From: a bacterium HR17
GTDB taxonomy: Bacteria > Armatimonadota > Fervidibacteria > Fervidibacterales > Fervidibacteraceae
Length of the DNA: 64,000 nt
Assembly (NCBI GenBank): GCA_002898575.1
Contig: BEHT01000013.1
Span: 1 to 64,000 of the forward strand
Direction: 5' to 3'
The notes below the pieces were generated by a model. The model made no database searches. It had not been told where the DNA came from and saw only the letters and a program-made list of their open reading frames with translations. Made by a program: the position numbers and the translations under genes. Shown here piece by piece: positions 1 to 8,745 of this stretch; position 1 is the first letter of the stretch; each line of letters begins with the position of its first letter.

Positions 1-1
1 C

Positions 2-1682
2 TTGACCGAGTCTGAACTTATTGCCTTTTACATCTTTAGCGTTATGTCAATCATTCCTGCCATGAGTGGCGGGGTTAGGGCTTTCTTCCCTGCTTTGACT
101 GTTCCCGGTTATTTCGCACAATCTTACGACCATCTTAGAGATTTCTGGCAAGTTATTCCCCACTGGTGGGTACCTAAGGACACAGAAATTGTAAGGGAGT
201 TTTTTGAAGGTAGCAAAAGCGGTGTCCCGTGGGCTGTTTGGATTTTTCCTTTAGTCCTTTGGAGCGTCTTCTTTTTTGCCTTATTAGCATTTGCTTGGGG
301 ACTTTCATTGTTGTTAACACCGGAATGGTTAGCATCTGAGCGACTAAATTTCCCCTTAGCTCAACTCCCTTTGTATATAGTTCATTTCAAAGCACTGTTT
401 TCGTCTCTAACCCTGACAGGGATGGTCTTAGGTGGTTTACCAACTGTGACGATGATTTTTATTTCATTACTCCGTCCCATTACCGATAACCCTGTGGAAA
501 ACTTTTTTTTGGGAACTTGGATTTTTTACTTGAGGGGAAGCCGTTTGACAGTCTTAGACCTCTTCGTATTTACCCACATTGGCACGGGATTGGGCTAGGA
601 TATTTCGTTCCGCAAGATATTTTGTTTTCAATTTGGTTCTTCTACGGCGTCCTTAAACTTTTCACCTTAATTGGTATTGGCTACCGAGGATTTACTCTTC
701 CTGATTTCCCTTACCCTCAACTTCAAAGCGCTGGTGGCTACCTTTTCTTCGGATGTTTCTTTCTCTTGCGGGTTTTTCATGGTTGTTGGTCTAAGCGAAA
801 AATATTTGCTTGTGGACTTTTGATAATAGCCAGTGGTGTGGTGCTTACTTGGATGATTTTCTCTGGACTCTCGGTTACTCTCGCAACTACTTACTGGCTA
901 ATGGTAATGTTGTTCACCATTGTTTACGTCCGTATACGTGCTGAAATTGGAATGCCATATACATGGGTGTATCCTTACGGAATGCAGCGTGAAATCCTTT
1001 TCCTCGCCCTTGGTGTTCCATCAAATTTAAGACATCTTGCCCTTTTAGGTGGCTTCTTCTGGTTAAGCCGGCATTTCTTTTTACCTCTTAATGCTGCCTA
1101 CGCAGCAGATGCGATCAAATTGATCGCAAAAGGAAACATTATCTCTTCAAAATTCTCCATATGGGGCTTCGCCGGTGGAGCGGTCGGACTGTGGATAGCA
1201 TTTTTTACTCACTTGCAAGCCTATTATCGTCGTGGAGCAAATTTTTTGGAAGGGACACCAGGCACAGGCGACTTCAGAACTCTGGTCACTGTCCAAGATT
1301 ACCGTTGGCTTAGCCAGTTAGTGGACAACCCGCACCTCTTGAGGCGTGAAAGGTTGAGTTGGGTGGTTTATGGGACAGCGGTCAGTGGAGCGTTGATGGT
1401 CTTGAGGAGGTTTTGGACTTCATCGCCTTGGCATCCTCTCGGCTTCATTTTAGCAGGAGCCTATGGGCATTTATGCCCTTATTGGTTTCCCTGCTTAGTC
1501 GCTTGGGTAGTTAAAGGTTTGATTTTACACTACGGAGGCATGAGGCTTTACCGCAAACTTATTCCTTATTCTTAGGCATCGCATTGGGGCACTATTTAAC
1601 TGCTGGAATGTTATGGGCAGGATGTTTGCGCCCCTTGTTGAAAGACTGGTGGCCGTTTCCCTTTCGCATAGGGTTTGATTGA
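2..1682 (+). pseudogene. Broken DUF6785-type polytopic membrane protein, left end cut by window
   Basis: The reading frame enters from the left edge and codes for most of a multi-pass membrane protein. The segments ERLNFPLAQLPL, RPLRIYP and PYWFP with KGLILHYGG resemble what I know of the DUF6785/DUF6784 family, whose function is unknown. The frame breaks twice. At the eight-T run 503-510 it must shift by -1 to continue as GNLDFLLEGKPFDSLRPL. Near 1571-1573 it must shift by -1 again to continue as YFLGIALGHYLTAG, ending at the stop 1680-1682. Each break is cured by one extra T, so either the gene has decayed or there are two homopolymer errors. The DNA is visibly AT-richer than the rest of the window, which hints at a different origin. 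Confidence 0.7.
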
Positions 1683-2448
1683 TCCTTGACTATGGATGCG
1701 TTCATGGGGCGGCTAACGAACAGAGGAAGGGCGACATCTGACCTGCTTTAGCGGACTTTTCAGCAACGAGGTGGATATTGTTCAAAATGCTTTCAGCCAT
1801 TGCTGTGGCTGATTGGCAAAAATCGGACCGCCGATTTGTTACCGACTCTCCCCTACCATCCAGCGTTGACAACAACCTCGTTGTCATTTCCCAAGCGACA
1901 AGGGCATTTGTGGCTTTCACGGAAAATCGGCTCTCGATGCCGTTGAGTCTGCTCCTGTGAAACGGGTATGGGAGTTGTTGCAAAGTGTGCAGACACTGGC
2001 ATCTCTAAAAACCTTTCAACGAGACGACCGACAACGAGCGATAGCAAGTGTCTCGCGTATCTTACAAAGCAGTCACATCGCGTTTGGCAGGTGAAGGTGA
2101 GTGAGGTATTGCTCGGCGAAGCTGGGTTTTCATGCGTGGGTGGTGGCGTTGGCTGAAGAGTTTCCTTCCATGTGTGGCGATCATTTGCCGACCATACTGC
2201 GCAATTTGGCAAATGTAGGTGCAAGGGAGGGCTGCTTGCGTTTTGCTTCCCCTTTGTTGCGGAGATTGGCTGTCGGGTTGTGGAGGGTGCTTGGCAATTG
2301 CACAACTGTTTCCTGAACGCGCCTATCGCAATGGTCGTGGCAGAAAGTGGGTTGGAGGTGACAAAATGGTGTCCACGCGCATGCGGAAACTTGTGGGCAT
2401 GTCGGAAAAGCGTGAGTGAAACGCGGTGAAGGAAGGTAGGAATGCATC
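1683..2448. other. Gene-free stretch, possibly decayed coding DNA
   Basis: About 770 bases between the broken membrane-protein gene and the dehydrogenase hold no convincing gene. Short overlapping open frames occur on both strands without ribosome sites or family motifs. One frame from 1957 to 2094 on the + strand reads like an amphipathic helical protein piece (KRVWELLQSVQTLASLKTF) but has no SD and no recognisable family. It may be a gene remnant. Confidence 0.4.
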
Positions 2449-3462
2449 ATGGTGCAAACATGGACGGTGATGTGTGAAGCGCCCAAGCAAGTCGTCGTGA
2501 AGGAAGAGGCATTGCCAGCGTTGGGGGCGGGAATGTTTTTGGTGCGAGGTAAGTTTTCCGCTATCAGCACAGGGACAGAGTTGACTTTGGTGACCGCAGA
2601 TTTCCCACCTGACAGTGTTTGGGCGCGCTTGGCTCGCTACCCGCTCAAACTTGGCTACAGTCACATGGGAGAGGTCGTCGCTGTCGGCGATGGCGTGGAC
2701 AAAGTTCAGGTCGGTGACCGTGTGGTCGGTTGGAAGCCGCACAGCCAATTCGTTGTCTATCGGCAAGACGAGTTTTGCGTGAAAGTGCCCGAAGGGGTCG
2801 CCGATGAAGATGCCGCGTTGTTTGCTCTCGCGATCATTGCACTTAATGGGGTGCGGCGGGCAAAGGTGCAATTGGGCGAAAGCGTTGTCGTGTTCGGGTT
2901 GGGTCCGATCGGTATTTGGGCGGCGCAATTCGCTCGCCTTTGCGGAGCGCGTCCCGTTATTGGCGTGGATTTGATGGCGCACCGACGCGCCTTAGCCGAA
3001 CACATCAAGGCAGTGGATGCGGCGTTGGATGGTGCTGCCCCTGACCTTGCCGACCAAATTGCTCGGTGGACAAAAGGTCGGATGGCGGATATCGTCTTTG
3101 AGGTGACGGGCAACGCCCAAGCGATTTTGGATGAAGTGAAAGTCGTGCGGCGGCAAGGGCGCCTCATCATTTTGAGCAGCCCGCGCGGCAAGACGCCGTT
3201 TGACTTCCACGATTGGTGCAATTGGACGAGCATCAGCATCATCGGGGCACACACCAGTTCGCACCCGCCCCACGAAAACCCCGATGACCCTTGGACGCGG
3301 GAGCGCAACACGGAGTTGTTTTTTGAATTGGTGCGGCGGGGCGAAGTGGCGACGACGGAGTTAGTGACCCATCGGTTCCGATGGCAGGAAGCGCCTCGCG
3401 CTTACGAACTGCTGATGACCGAACGAGGGCAAACAGGCATCGTGCTGCTGGATTGGCGATAA
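2449..3462 (+). CDS. Medium-chain dehydrogenase/reductase lacking the zinc cysteines
   Basis: This 337-residue protein is a member of the MDR (alcohol dehydrogenase-like) superfamily. It has an N-terminal GroES-like fold with GYSHMGEVVAVG and VGDRVVG, then a Rossmann domain with FGLGPIGIWAAQFARLCGA. Where classical zinc ADHs have CGxCGTD it has SAISTGTELT, and the structural four-Cys zinc lobe is also missing. It is therefore probably a zinc-independent NAD(P)-dependent reductase, as in the BchC-like and sugar-dehydrogenase-like branches. The substrate is unknown. The ATG is preceded by an AAGGTAGG ribosome site. It converges on the ROK kinase gene. Confidence 0.8.
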   Translation: MVQTWTVMCEAPKQVVVKEEALPALGAGMFLVRGKFSAISTGTELTLVTADFPPDSVWARLARYPLKLGYSHMGEVVAVGDGVDKVQVGDRVVGWKPHSQFVVYRQDEFCVKVPEGVADEDAALFALAIIALNGVRRAKVQLGESVVVFGLGPIGIWAAQFARLCGARPVIGVDLMAHRRALAEHIKAVDAALDGAAPDLADQIARWTKGRMADIVFEVTGNAQAILDEVKVVRRQGRLIILSSPRGKTPFDFHDWCNWTSISIIGAHTSSHPPHENPDDPWTRERNTELFFELVRRGEVATTELVTHRFRWQEAPRAYELLMTERGQTGIVLLDWR

Positions 3463-3482
3463 AGGCGATGCCCTCACCGCTG

Positions 3483-4445
3483 TCACAAAATCTCCAGCGA
3501 GCGGAATGCCAAGGCGGCTGCACCTAAAAGGCCGGCGTTGGAGCCGAGGGCAGCAGGTAAAATCGGTGTCGTTGTGGCGGTAGGAAGCGCCCGACGGCGC
3601 ACCTCCCAGCGCAATGGTTCCAACAGACACTCCCCTGCCGCCGCGACACCTCCCCCGATCAGGACAAGTTCAGGGTTGAGCAGGTTAAGGATGCCTGCCA
3701 ACGCAACGCCCAAGTATCTACCTGCCTCAGCCAAGATAAACCGCGCCAAGGGGTCACCTTGTTGGGCTGCGACGGCAACCTGCTCGGCGGTAATTTCTTC
3801 AGGCGCTTTTGGGGCTATCTGACTCTGCACACCCCGAGCGGTGAACTCGCGTGCTCGTTGGGCGATGGCGGGTCCAGACACGAAAAGTTCCACGCAACCG
3901 TAACCGCCGCAACCGCATCGGGGACCGTCGGGGTTAACGGGCACATGCCCCAGTTCACCTGCAGCGAAATTCGCCCCGCGCCAGAGGGACCCGTTGAGGA
4001 TAATTGCTCCTCCAACGCCCGTGCCGACGGTGATGTAAATGAGGTGGCGTGTCCCTTTGCCCGCACCGAAAATCCATTCACCCAACGCCGCGACATTGGC
4101 ATCGTTGTCTACGAACGCGGGCAAATGCAGCACTTGCTCCAGTTCTGCTTTCAAGTTGCGCCCTTTCCAATCGGGGATGTTGACGGCTTCCGAAAGCATC
4201 ACACCTGTCGTCGCATCCACAACGCCGGGCGTTCCCATCCCGACACCGACGAGGGCATCGGGGGGCAATCGGCTGGCATCCAATGCCTCCAACGCTGCTT
4301 CTTTAACGCGGTTAAGCACCCAATCGCCGCCTTTTGCCGCTTCCGTCGGGCGCGTCGCTTGAGCGAGGACTGTGCCGTCCTCACCCACGACGCCGGCTGC
4401 CACTTTCGTTCCGCCCAAATCTATCGCTAGGGCGTACCGCGCCAT
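3483..4445 (-). CDS. ROK-family sugar kinase (glucokinase-like)
   Basis: This 320-residue protein starts with AIDLGGTKVAAGVV, the phosphate-binding ASKHA motif of ROK kinases. It has GVGMGTPG, the sugar-binding DNDANVAALGE, TVGTGVGGAI, and the zinc-binding ROK signature GELGH followed by CGCGGYGCVE. Such proteins phosphorylate glucose or a related hexose with ATP in the cytoplasm. There is no N-terminal helix-turn-helix, so it is a kinase and not a NagC/XylR-type repressor. Glucose is the default substrate by family. Mannose, fructose or N-acetyl sugars cannot be excluded. It is a single gene, divergent from the clostripain-like gene. Confidence 0.85.
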   Translation of the reverse strand: MARYALAIDLGGTKVAAGVVGEDGTVLAQATRPTEAAKGGDWVLNRVKEAALEALDASRLPPDALVGVGMGTPGVVDATTGVMLSEAVNIPDWKGRNLKAELEQVLHLPAFVDNDANVAALGEWIFGAGKGTRHLIYITVGTGVGGAIILNGSLWRGANFAAGELGHVPVNPDGPRCGCGGYGCVELFVSGPAIAQRAREFTARGVQSQIAPKAPEEITAEQVAVAAQQGDPLARFILAEAGRYLGVALAGILNLLNPELVLIGGGVAAAGECLLEPLRWEVRRRALPTATTTPILPAALGSNAGLLGAAALAFRSLEIL

Positions 4446-4611
4446 TCAACCCTCACGCTCCTTTTTCATGTGAAGCCAATCGCACTCCAATGCCACTCAA
4501 CCACCGTCTCAACACCTTTCAACTGCGACCGGGTTAAAGTTTAAGGCGGCGTTTGGCGAATTTTGTGGACGGGTAAATGGCAGGCGACCTTGCGTCAAGG
4601 AGGTTATCACG

Positions 4612-5934
4612 ATGAGTTTGAAGCGCTGCCTGAACGGGGTTTTGTTGATTGTCCTAATCGCTGTCGGAGGGTGCAGCAACCCTAACTCGGTAGTGGGACC
4701 TACCCCGCCACCAATACAACGCACACCCAAACTGTGGACTGTGTTGGTCTATCAAGCGGGCGACAACGACTTGGAAGACGCCCTTATCAAAGACTTCAAC
4801 GAAATGGAGCGCATCGGCAGCGACGACAACCTCAACATCGTCGTCCAACTAGACCGCTCGCCCCGTTACGACACTTCTAACGGTGACTGGTCCACGACCC
4901 GCCGCTACTATGTCACCCGCGACCCGCAAGAGTCCTTTCCGCCCGATTTTACCACTCCTCCCAACAACACCATCCGCAGCCAACTCATCGCTGATTTGGG
5001 CAAGGTAAACATGGGCGATGGGAATGTGCTGCGGGATTTTTTGCTCTGGGGCATCCAAAACTTTCCCGCCCAGCGCTACTTGGTCATCTTGTCTGATCAC
5101 GGGGCAGGGGTGCGCCCCTTTCGGCTCCGCAGGCAGCCGACACGGGGCATGATGTTTGCCGACAGTTTCAACGACTACCTCAACGAGGACGAGACCAAAC
5201 AAGCCTTTGCCGCCGCTGTGCAACTTTTGGGGCGCCCCATTGACATCATCGGCTTAGACGCCTCAGAAATGAGCGAGATTGAGATCGCCTATCAACTGCG
5301 GGATGCCTGCCGTTACCTGATCGCGTCGCAACTTTCTGAGCCCAATGACGGCTACCCCTACGACCGCTTTTTGTTTGAGTTGCAGCGCAACCCCAGCATC
5401 AGCACGGAAGAGTTTTTGCAACGCTTCGTTCAGCACTACATCGCCAGTTACCAACCGGGGCAGCCGACCAATGGGGCAGGGAGTGCAGTGACGATCGCCG
5501 TCTACAATCAAAGCGTCGTGCCCAGTTATGTGCAGCGGGTAGACGCCTTAGCCCAAGTGCTCCTCAACAAAATCCCGCAATATCGCCAGCAGTTCATCAA
5601 TTTGCGCAATCAGACCCAGACCTTCAGCGAAGTGATTTACCGCGACCTTTACCACTACTGCCAGTTGTTGAGGGCGAACATTGACGATGCTGCTATCCGC
5701 CAAGCGGCGCAGGCGGTGATGGACTTACACGGTCCCAATGCGGGCAAGGCGCTGCTCTACGAATCCCACGCCAGTGGGTTTGACGCGGATGTTAGCAACG
5801 CTCACGGGATTGCCATCTACTTCCCTGACCCCGCCCAGTTTGACAGCCGCTACCTCAACGCCAACGATTTTGCCCGCCAAACCCATTGGGGTCTGTTCTT
5901 GCAAGCATTGGGGACAGGCACGCCTTTGCCTTAG
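4612..5934 (+). CDS. Clostripain-family (C11) lipoprotein with Ser in place of the nucleophile Cys
   Basis: The 440-residue product begins with a lipoprotein signal (LIVLIAVGGC), so it is probably anchored outside the cytoplasmic membrane. The body matches C11 (clostripain-like) peptidases: WTVLVYQAGDNDLE, the histidine block VILSDHGAGV (His163) and the block DIIGLDASEMSEIEIAYQL. In active family members the latter reads DACxM with Cys as nucleophile. Here the codon at 5263-5265 is TCA, Ser218. The 55-residue spacing between His163 and Ser218 equals that of the clostripain dyad (His176/Cys231), so the alignment is secure. It is either a pseudo-protease or a serine variant. The ribosome site is AAGGAGG. 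Confidence 0.85.
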   Translation: MSLKRCLNGVLLIVLIAVGGCSNPNSVVGPTPPPIQRTPKLWTVLVYQAGDNDLEDALIKDFNEMERIGSDDNLNIVVQLDRSPRYDTSNGDWSTTRRYYVTRDPQESFPPDFTTPPNNTIRSQLIADLGKVNMGDGNVLRDFLLWGIQNFPAQRYLVILSDHGAGVRPFRLRRQPTRGMMFADSFNDYLNEDETKQAFAAAVQLLGRPIDIIGLDASEMSEIEIAYQLRDACRYLIASQLSEPNDGYPYDRFLFELQRNPSISTEEFLQRFVQHYIASYQPGQPTNGAGSAVTIAVYNQSVVPSYVQRVDALAQVLLNKIPQYRQQFINLRNQTQTFSEVIYRDLYHYCQLLRANIDDAAIRQAAQAVMDLHGPNAGKALLYESHASGFDADVSNAHGIAIYFPDPAQFDSRYLNANDFARQTHWGLFLQALGTGTPLP

Positions 5935-5950
5935 GGCGCAAACTGCGCCC
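5934..5950. terminator. Hairpin between convergent genes
   Basis: GGGCGCA pairs with TGCGCCC around a 3-base loop, starting on the last base of the clostripain-like stop codon. It lies between two convergent genes and has no T-tract, so its termination role is inferred from position. Confidence 0.45.
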
Positions 5951-5969
5951 ACGCCCCGTCGGCAACGCC

Positions 5970-6377
5970 TCATTCGGGGCATTGCAAAACCGCGTGCTTA
6001 ACGGCAGCCAAGACTTCTTCCACCGACGGAAACCCTTTGCCGGAAGCGTTCCAATGACGAACGACGACGCCGTTGCGGTCAACGAGTAAAACGCCCGCCG
6101 CATCGCCGTCCAACCACGCCCGTCGTGCCGCTCCGCTTTCGTCCAGTACGCCCTCGCAGCCGTTAGGGACTTTGCTGCCCCGCCACACCAACAGCAGGTT
6201 CGCGTCCCACTCGGCAAGTCGTTCTTTTGCTGCTGCGTAGAGTCGGCAATGTGCCCGACAGACGTGACAGTTGCTGTCGTGTAACATCGCGACGACCGTA
6301 ACAGCGTAACGACGCCAATCAGGCGTAAACGGTGCACCGTCAGGCATCTTTAGAGTAACTGGTGGCAAACGCCTCAA
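5970..6377 (-). CDS. Thioredoxin-fold redoxin protein
   Basis: This 135-residue protein has an AhpC/TSA- or thioredoxin-like layout. It shows MPDGAPFTPDWRRYAVTVVA, then a CHVC redox motif in SNCHVCRAHCRLY, and later GVLLVDRNGVVVRHW near the end. It probably carries out thiol redox chemistry. No export signal is visible. I place the start at the TTG at 6377 because AAAGGAGGGA lies just upstream. This TTG overlaps the stop of the preceding heme-copper-like gene (TTGA), pointing to translational coupling. It is the last gene of a three-gene operon with DUF309 and the oxidase-like protein. Confidence 0.7.
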   Translation of the reverse strand: MRRLPPVTLKMPDGAPFTPDWRRYAVTVVAMLHDSNCHVCRAHCRLYAAAKERLAEWDANLLLVWRGSKVPNGCEGVLDESGAARRAWLDGDAAGVLLVDRNGVVVRHWNASGKGFPSVEEVLAAVKHAVLQCPE

Positions 6378-6841
6378 AGGTTTTCCCTCCTTTGCGGCAA
6401 CGGTTCGCGGTCTTCTTGCATCAGTTTGCCCATCGGACGAATGCGTGTCCAAATGTTGGTGACAAAAAGCAGAATGGCAACACCTTGCGCCAACCCGCCG
6501 ACCGCTGAAAGGGTCAGCCACCAGCGAGCGGTGGAGTAACTCGCCGCAATTTCGCCTAACGCCCGCACGGCGGTTCCGATTGTGACGAGCCAATAAATCG
6601 CTTCTGAAAGCAGTGGGCTGTAACGGGCGTCTTTGGGGCGCGGGAACATCCAGATGGCGACGCCCATGATCATCATCGCCACGAAGCCGACGAGAAACAG
6701 ATGCCCATGAGCCGTCGGCAGCCACCGCAGGGCTTTGGGTTCGCCGAAACGCTGCGCGGCGATCATGTGCATGCCTAACAGCGTGCTCAGCACTGCGAAC
6801 ACAAGGCTCGTTTTGATGTAACGGCGCGCCAATTCAAACAT
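6374..6841 (-). CDS. Short heme-copper oxidase subunit I-like membrane protein
   Basis: The 155-residue product has four predicted membrane helices. The piece TAHGHLFLVGFVAMMIMGVAIWMFPR resembles the HGH-LxxxGF-MG-xWMxP region of cbb3/NorB-type subunit I. Only a fragment-sized part of such a subunit is present, as in small stand-alone COX1-like proteins. It may bind heme through its His residues, but it lacks the full set of copper-site ligands and is unlikely to be an oxidase alone. The ATG at 6841 follows AAAGGAGGGA and overlaps the end of the DUF309 gene by 8 bases. Confidence 0.6.
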   Translation of the reverse strand: MFELARRYIKTSLVFAVLSTLLGMHMIAAQRFGEPKALRWLPTAHGHLFLVGFVAMMIMGVAIWMFPRPKDARYSPLLSEAIYWLVTIGTAVRALGEIAASYSTARWWLTLSAVGGLAQGVAILLFVTNIWTRIRPMGKLMQEDREPLPQRRENL

Positions 6842-7313
6842 CGGGACGCTCCCTCCTTTGTCGTTCAGGCACATCGGCTTTGGCGCGGTGTAACCGTTGG
6901 CGTCGGGGCGGCACCACGCCGTCGGGCACGATCCGGGGCTTGAGCGCCCAATTGAAGCGCTTTTTACTGCCCTGCAATATGGCGTCCACCTCTCGCTGAA
7001 GCGCCGCCACTTGCCGCTGTAATTCTGGCAGCGCCACGCCCAGCACTTTGCCGGGGCACGCTTGCAAGTAGCGGCTCACCCGCAACAGCAAATTGCGCAC
7101 CCCGCGCCATTCGCCCCGTTCGGCGTGGATGAGGGCGGCGTCCAGTTGAATGAGCGCTTTCAAGAAACTCCGTTCAGGTTCGCCGACTTTGCGCCATAAA
7201 CTCTCCCACGCCTCATGCGAGTGCCAATAGCAGCCCCGCCAATAAAGGCGCAGCCCGTCCAAAAATTCGGGCGGGTAGTTCGTTTGTTTTTCGCCGCTCC
7301 GTTGTCGTGTCAT
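6834..7313 (-). CDS. DUF309 domain protein
   Basis: This 159-residue protein carries the DUF309 signature FLDGLRLYWRGCYWHSHEAWESLWR near the N-terminus, followed by FLKALIQLDAALIHAERG. DUF309 proteins are small helical proteins of unknown function. The C-terminal 35 residues are Arg-rich and partly overlap the next gene. It leads a co-directional operon with a heme-copper-like protein and a redoxin, and is divergent from the cytochrome-bd-like pair, so a role in respiratory or redox physiology is an inference from context. Confidence 0.75.
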   Translation of the reverse strand: MTRQRSGEKQTNYPPEFLDGLRLYWRGCYWHSHEAWESLWRKVGEPERSFLKALIQLDAALIHAERGEWRGVRNLLLRVSRYLQACPGKVLGVALPELQRQVAALQREVDAILQGSKKRFNWALKPRIVPDGVVPPRRQRLHRAKADVPERQRRERPDV

Positions 7314-7349
7314 CCCGTTATTCAGCCCTCACTCTTCGGCGTTGCCACG

Positions 7350-7374
7350 GTAGGTGGCTCAGCAGCCACCCTAC
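7350..7374. repeat. GTAGG-bounded palindrome in a divergent promoter region
   Basis: GTAGGTGGCT, a CAGC loop and AGCCACCCTAC form an imperfect hairpin with one unpaired base. It sits in the 140-base gap between the DUF309 operon and the divergent bd-like operon. A second palindrome with the same GTAGG...CCTAC ends lies at 58930-58960, so this may be a dispersed REP-like repeat. Confidence 0.4.
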
Positions 7375-7453
7375 ATCGGACGGCGTCGGATGAAACTGAG
7401 CGATAAAAGTATCTGGCAAAATTTTTGCGTTCATGCGTGCGAGGTGATGAGCG

Positions 7454-8572
7454 ATGGAGCAGCAAGGCGGTTTTATTCCAACGCCCGAACCTATCCCGCT
7501 GCCGGCGCCTGTTTGGCTGCTGCAAGCGTTGCTGTTTATCACCTTCGTTGTGCACCTTGTTCCGATGAACTTGACTTTGGGCGGGCTGATGTTTTTGGCG
7601 TGGGGCGAATGGAGCCATGCACTGGACGAACGGCTGCGCCAATGGGTTGTCCGCTACTTGCCCATCACGACGGCGTTCACGATCACGACGGGCATTGCGC
7701 CTTTGCTGTTTTTGCAGGTGACCTACGGGCAATTTTTCTTTCCCGCCGCCATCCTCATCGCCTGGGCGTGGCTGCTGGTCATTGCAGCGCTGCTGCTCGG
7801 CTACTACGGCATTTACGCCTACGCGTGGGCGAGTGACCGCTTGGAGCGATGGCGCTGTTGGGTCATCGTTGCCAGCACGCTGCTTTTTCTTTACATTGCG
7901 TTTGCCTTCAGCAATGTCATCACGCTGATGGCGACACCCTTTCGCTGGTGGATTTTGTGGCAAGAAACCCCGTCTGACCGCCATTTCAACCTCAACTGGT
8001 GGGAGCCGACTTTGTTGCCGCGCTTTGCCCACTTCGTTTTGGCGTCAGCGGCGTTTTTCGGGTTGACGATGGCGCTCTACGGCGTCGCCGTCGTCGCCAA
8101 GCGCGATAGCGATGGCGCCATCGCTTTTCACCGCACGGGCGTCCGTTGGTTCGTTGCCCCGACGCTGCTCAACTACTTCGTCGGTCCACTGTTTTTGCTG
8201 TTACACGAAAAAAGCGTTTGGCAAAAGTTCGTCGGTGCAGATGGCGTCAGCACAGCGCTGTTGGTAGTGGGCATCGGTCTTTCCATCGTGGGCGTTATCG
8301 CCGCCGCGTTGAGCCTACGGGTGCGTCCCTTGCCGATGTTACTGGTCGCCTTCGGGGCGATGGGCGGGACGATAGTGATGATGGCGGGCGTTCGGTTCGT
8401 GTTGCGCCAGCACCTTTTGGCGCTTCACGCCCCACAAGTGCGCCTTAGCGATGTCCCCGTGCAACCCCAGTGGGGCATCGTCGTCCTTTTCGCCCTCCTG
8501 CTGGTGTTCGGTTTGGGCACGGTGATCTGGATGGTGTTGCAGCTGCAACGGGCGTGGGGGAAAATGCCCTGA
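7454..8572 (+). CDS. Cytochrome bd subunit I-like membrane protein (first of a pair)
   Basis: The 372-residue product is almost entirely membrane helices, about nine. VVHLVPMNLTLGG aligns with the HFLFVPLTLG segment of CydA, placing His34 at the position of the high-spin heme ligand (E. coli His19). RFAHFVLASAAFFG aligns with FVHTVASGY, placing His193 at the heme b558 ligand His186. The quinol-binding Q-loop is not evident. The ATG follows GAGGTGATGAGCG. It is followed by a second, more diverged CydA-like protein with a cytochrome c tail, suggesting a two-subunit complex of two CydA-type chains instead of CydA plus CydB. Confidence 0.6.
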   Translation: MEQQGGFIPTPEPIPLPAPVWLLQALLFITFVVHLVPMNLTLGGLMFLAWGEWSHALDERLRQWVVRYLPITTAFTITTGIAPLLFLQVTYGQFFFPAAILIAWAWLLVIAALLLGYYGIYAYAWASDRLERWRCWVIVASTLLFLYIAFAFSNVITLMATPFRWWILWQETPSDRHFNLNWWEPTLLPRFAHFVLASAAFFGLTMALYGVAVVAKRDSDGAIAFHRTGVRWFVAPTLLNYFVGPLFLLLHEKSVWQKFVGADGVSTALLVVGIGLSIVGVIAAALSLRVRPLPMLLVAFGAMGGTIVMMAGVRFVLRQHLLALHAPQVRLSDVPVQPQWGIVVLFALLLVFGLGTVIWMVLQLQRAWGKMP

Positions 8573-8607
8573 GGGTTGATAATAGCCGAAGGAGACAACA
8601 ATGGACG

Positions 8608-8745
8608 ATGGGCACATCGCTCAGCATGTGCCGGATGCCCGCTGCCAACGCGGTTTCTGTAAAATTTTTGCGGGAGCAGCCAAGCACCGCTGCCGCAGAT
8701 GACGGAACGCTGCGTCGCTTTGGGCAAGGAGGGAGCGGGCGATGA
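8608..8745 (+). CDS. Possible 45-residue small ORF between the two bd-like genes
   Basis: An ATG at 8608 opens a 45-codon frame that ends in an ATGA overlap with the next gene's start at 8742. A ribosome-site-like GAAGGAG lies at 8588-8594. A competing 33-codon frame starts at 8601 and sits better behind this site. Neither product is hydrophobic, so it does not look like a CydX-type subunit, and no family is recognised. It may simply be spacer. Confidence 0.2.
   Translation: MGTSLSMCRMPAANAVSVKFLREQPSTAAADDGTLRRFGQGGSGR

Noticed and set aside
500-520. Programmed -1 frameshift at the T-run in the DUF6785-type gene
   Set aside because: The first site is slippery, but a second -1 break near 1572 has no slippery sequence, so decay or homopolymer errors explain both better.
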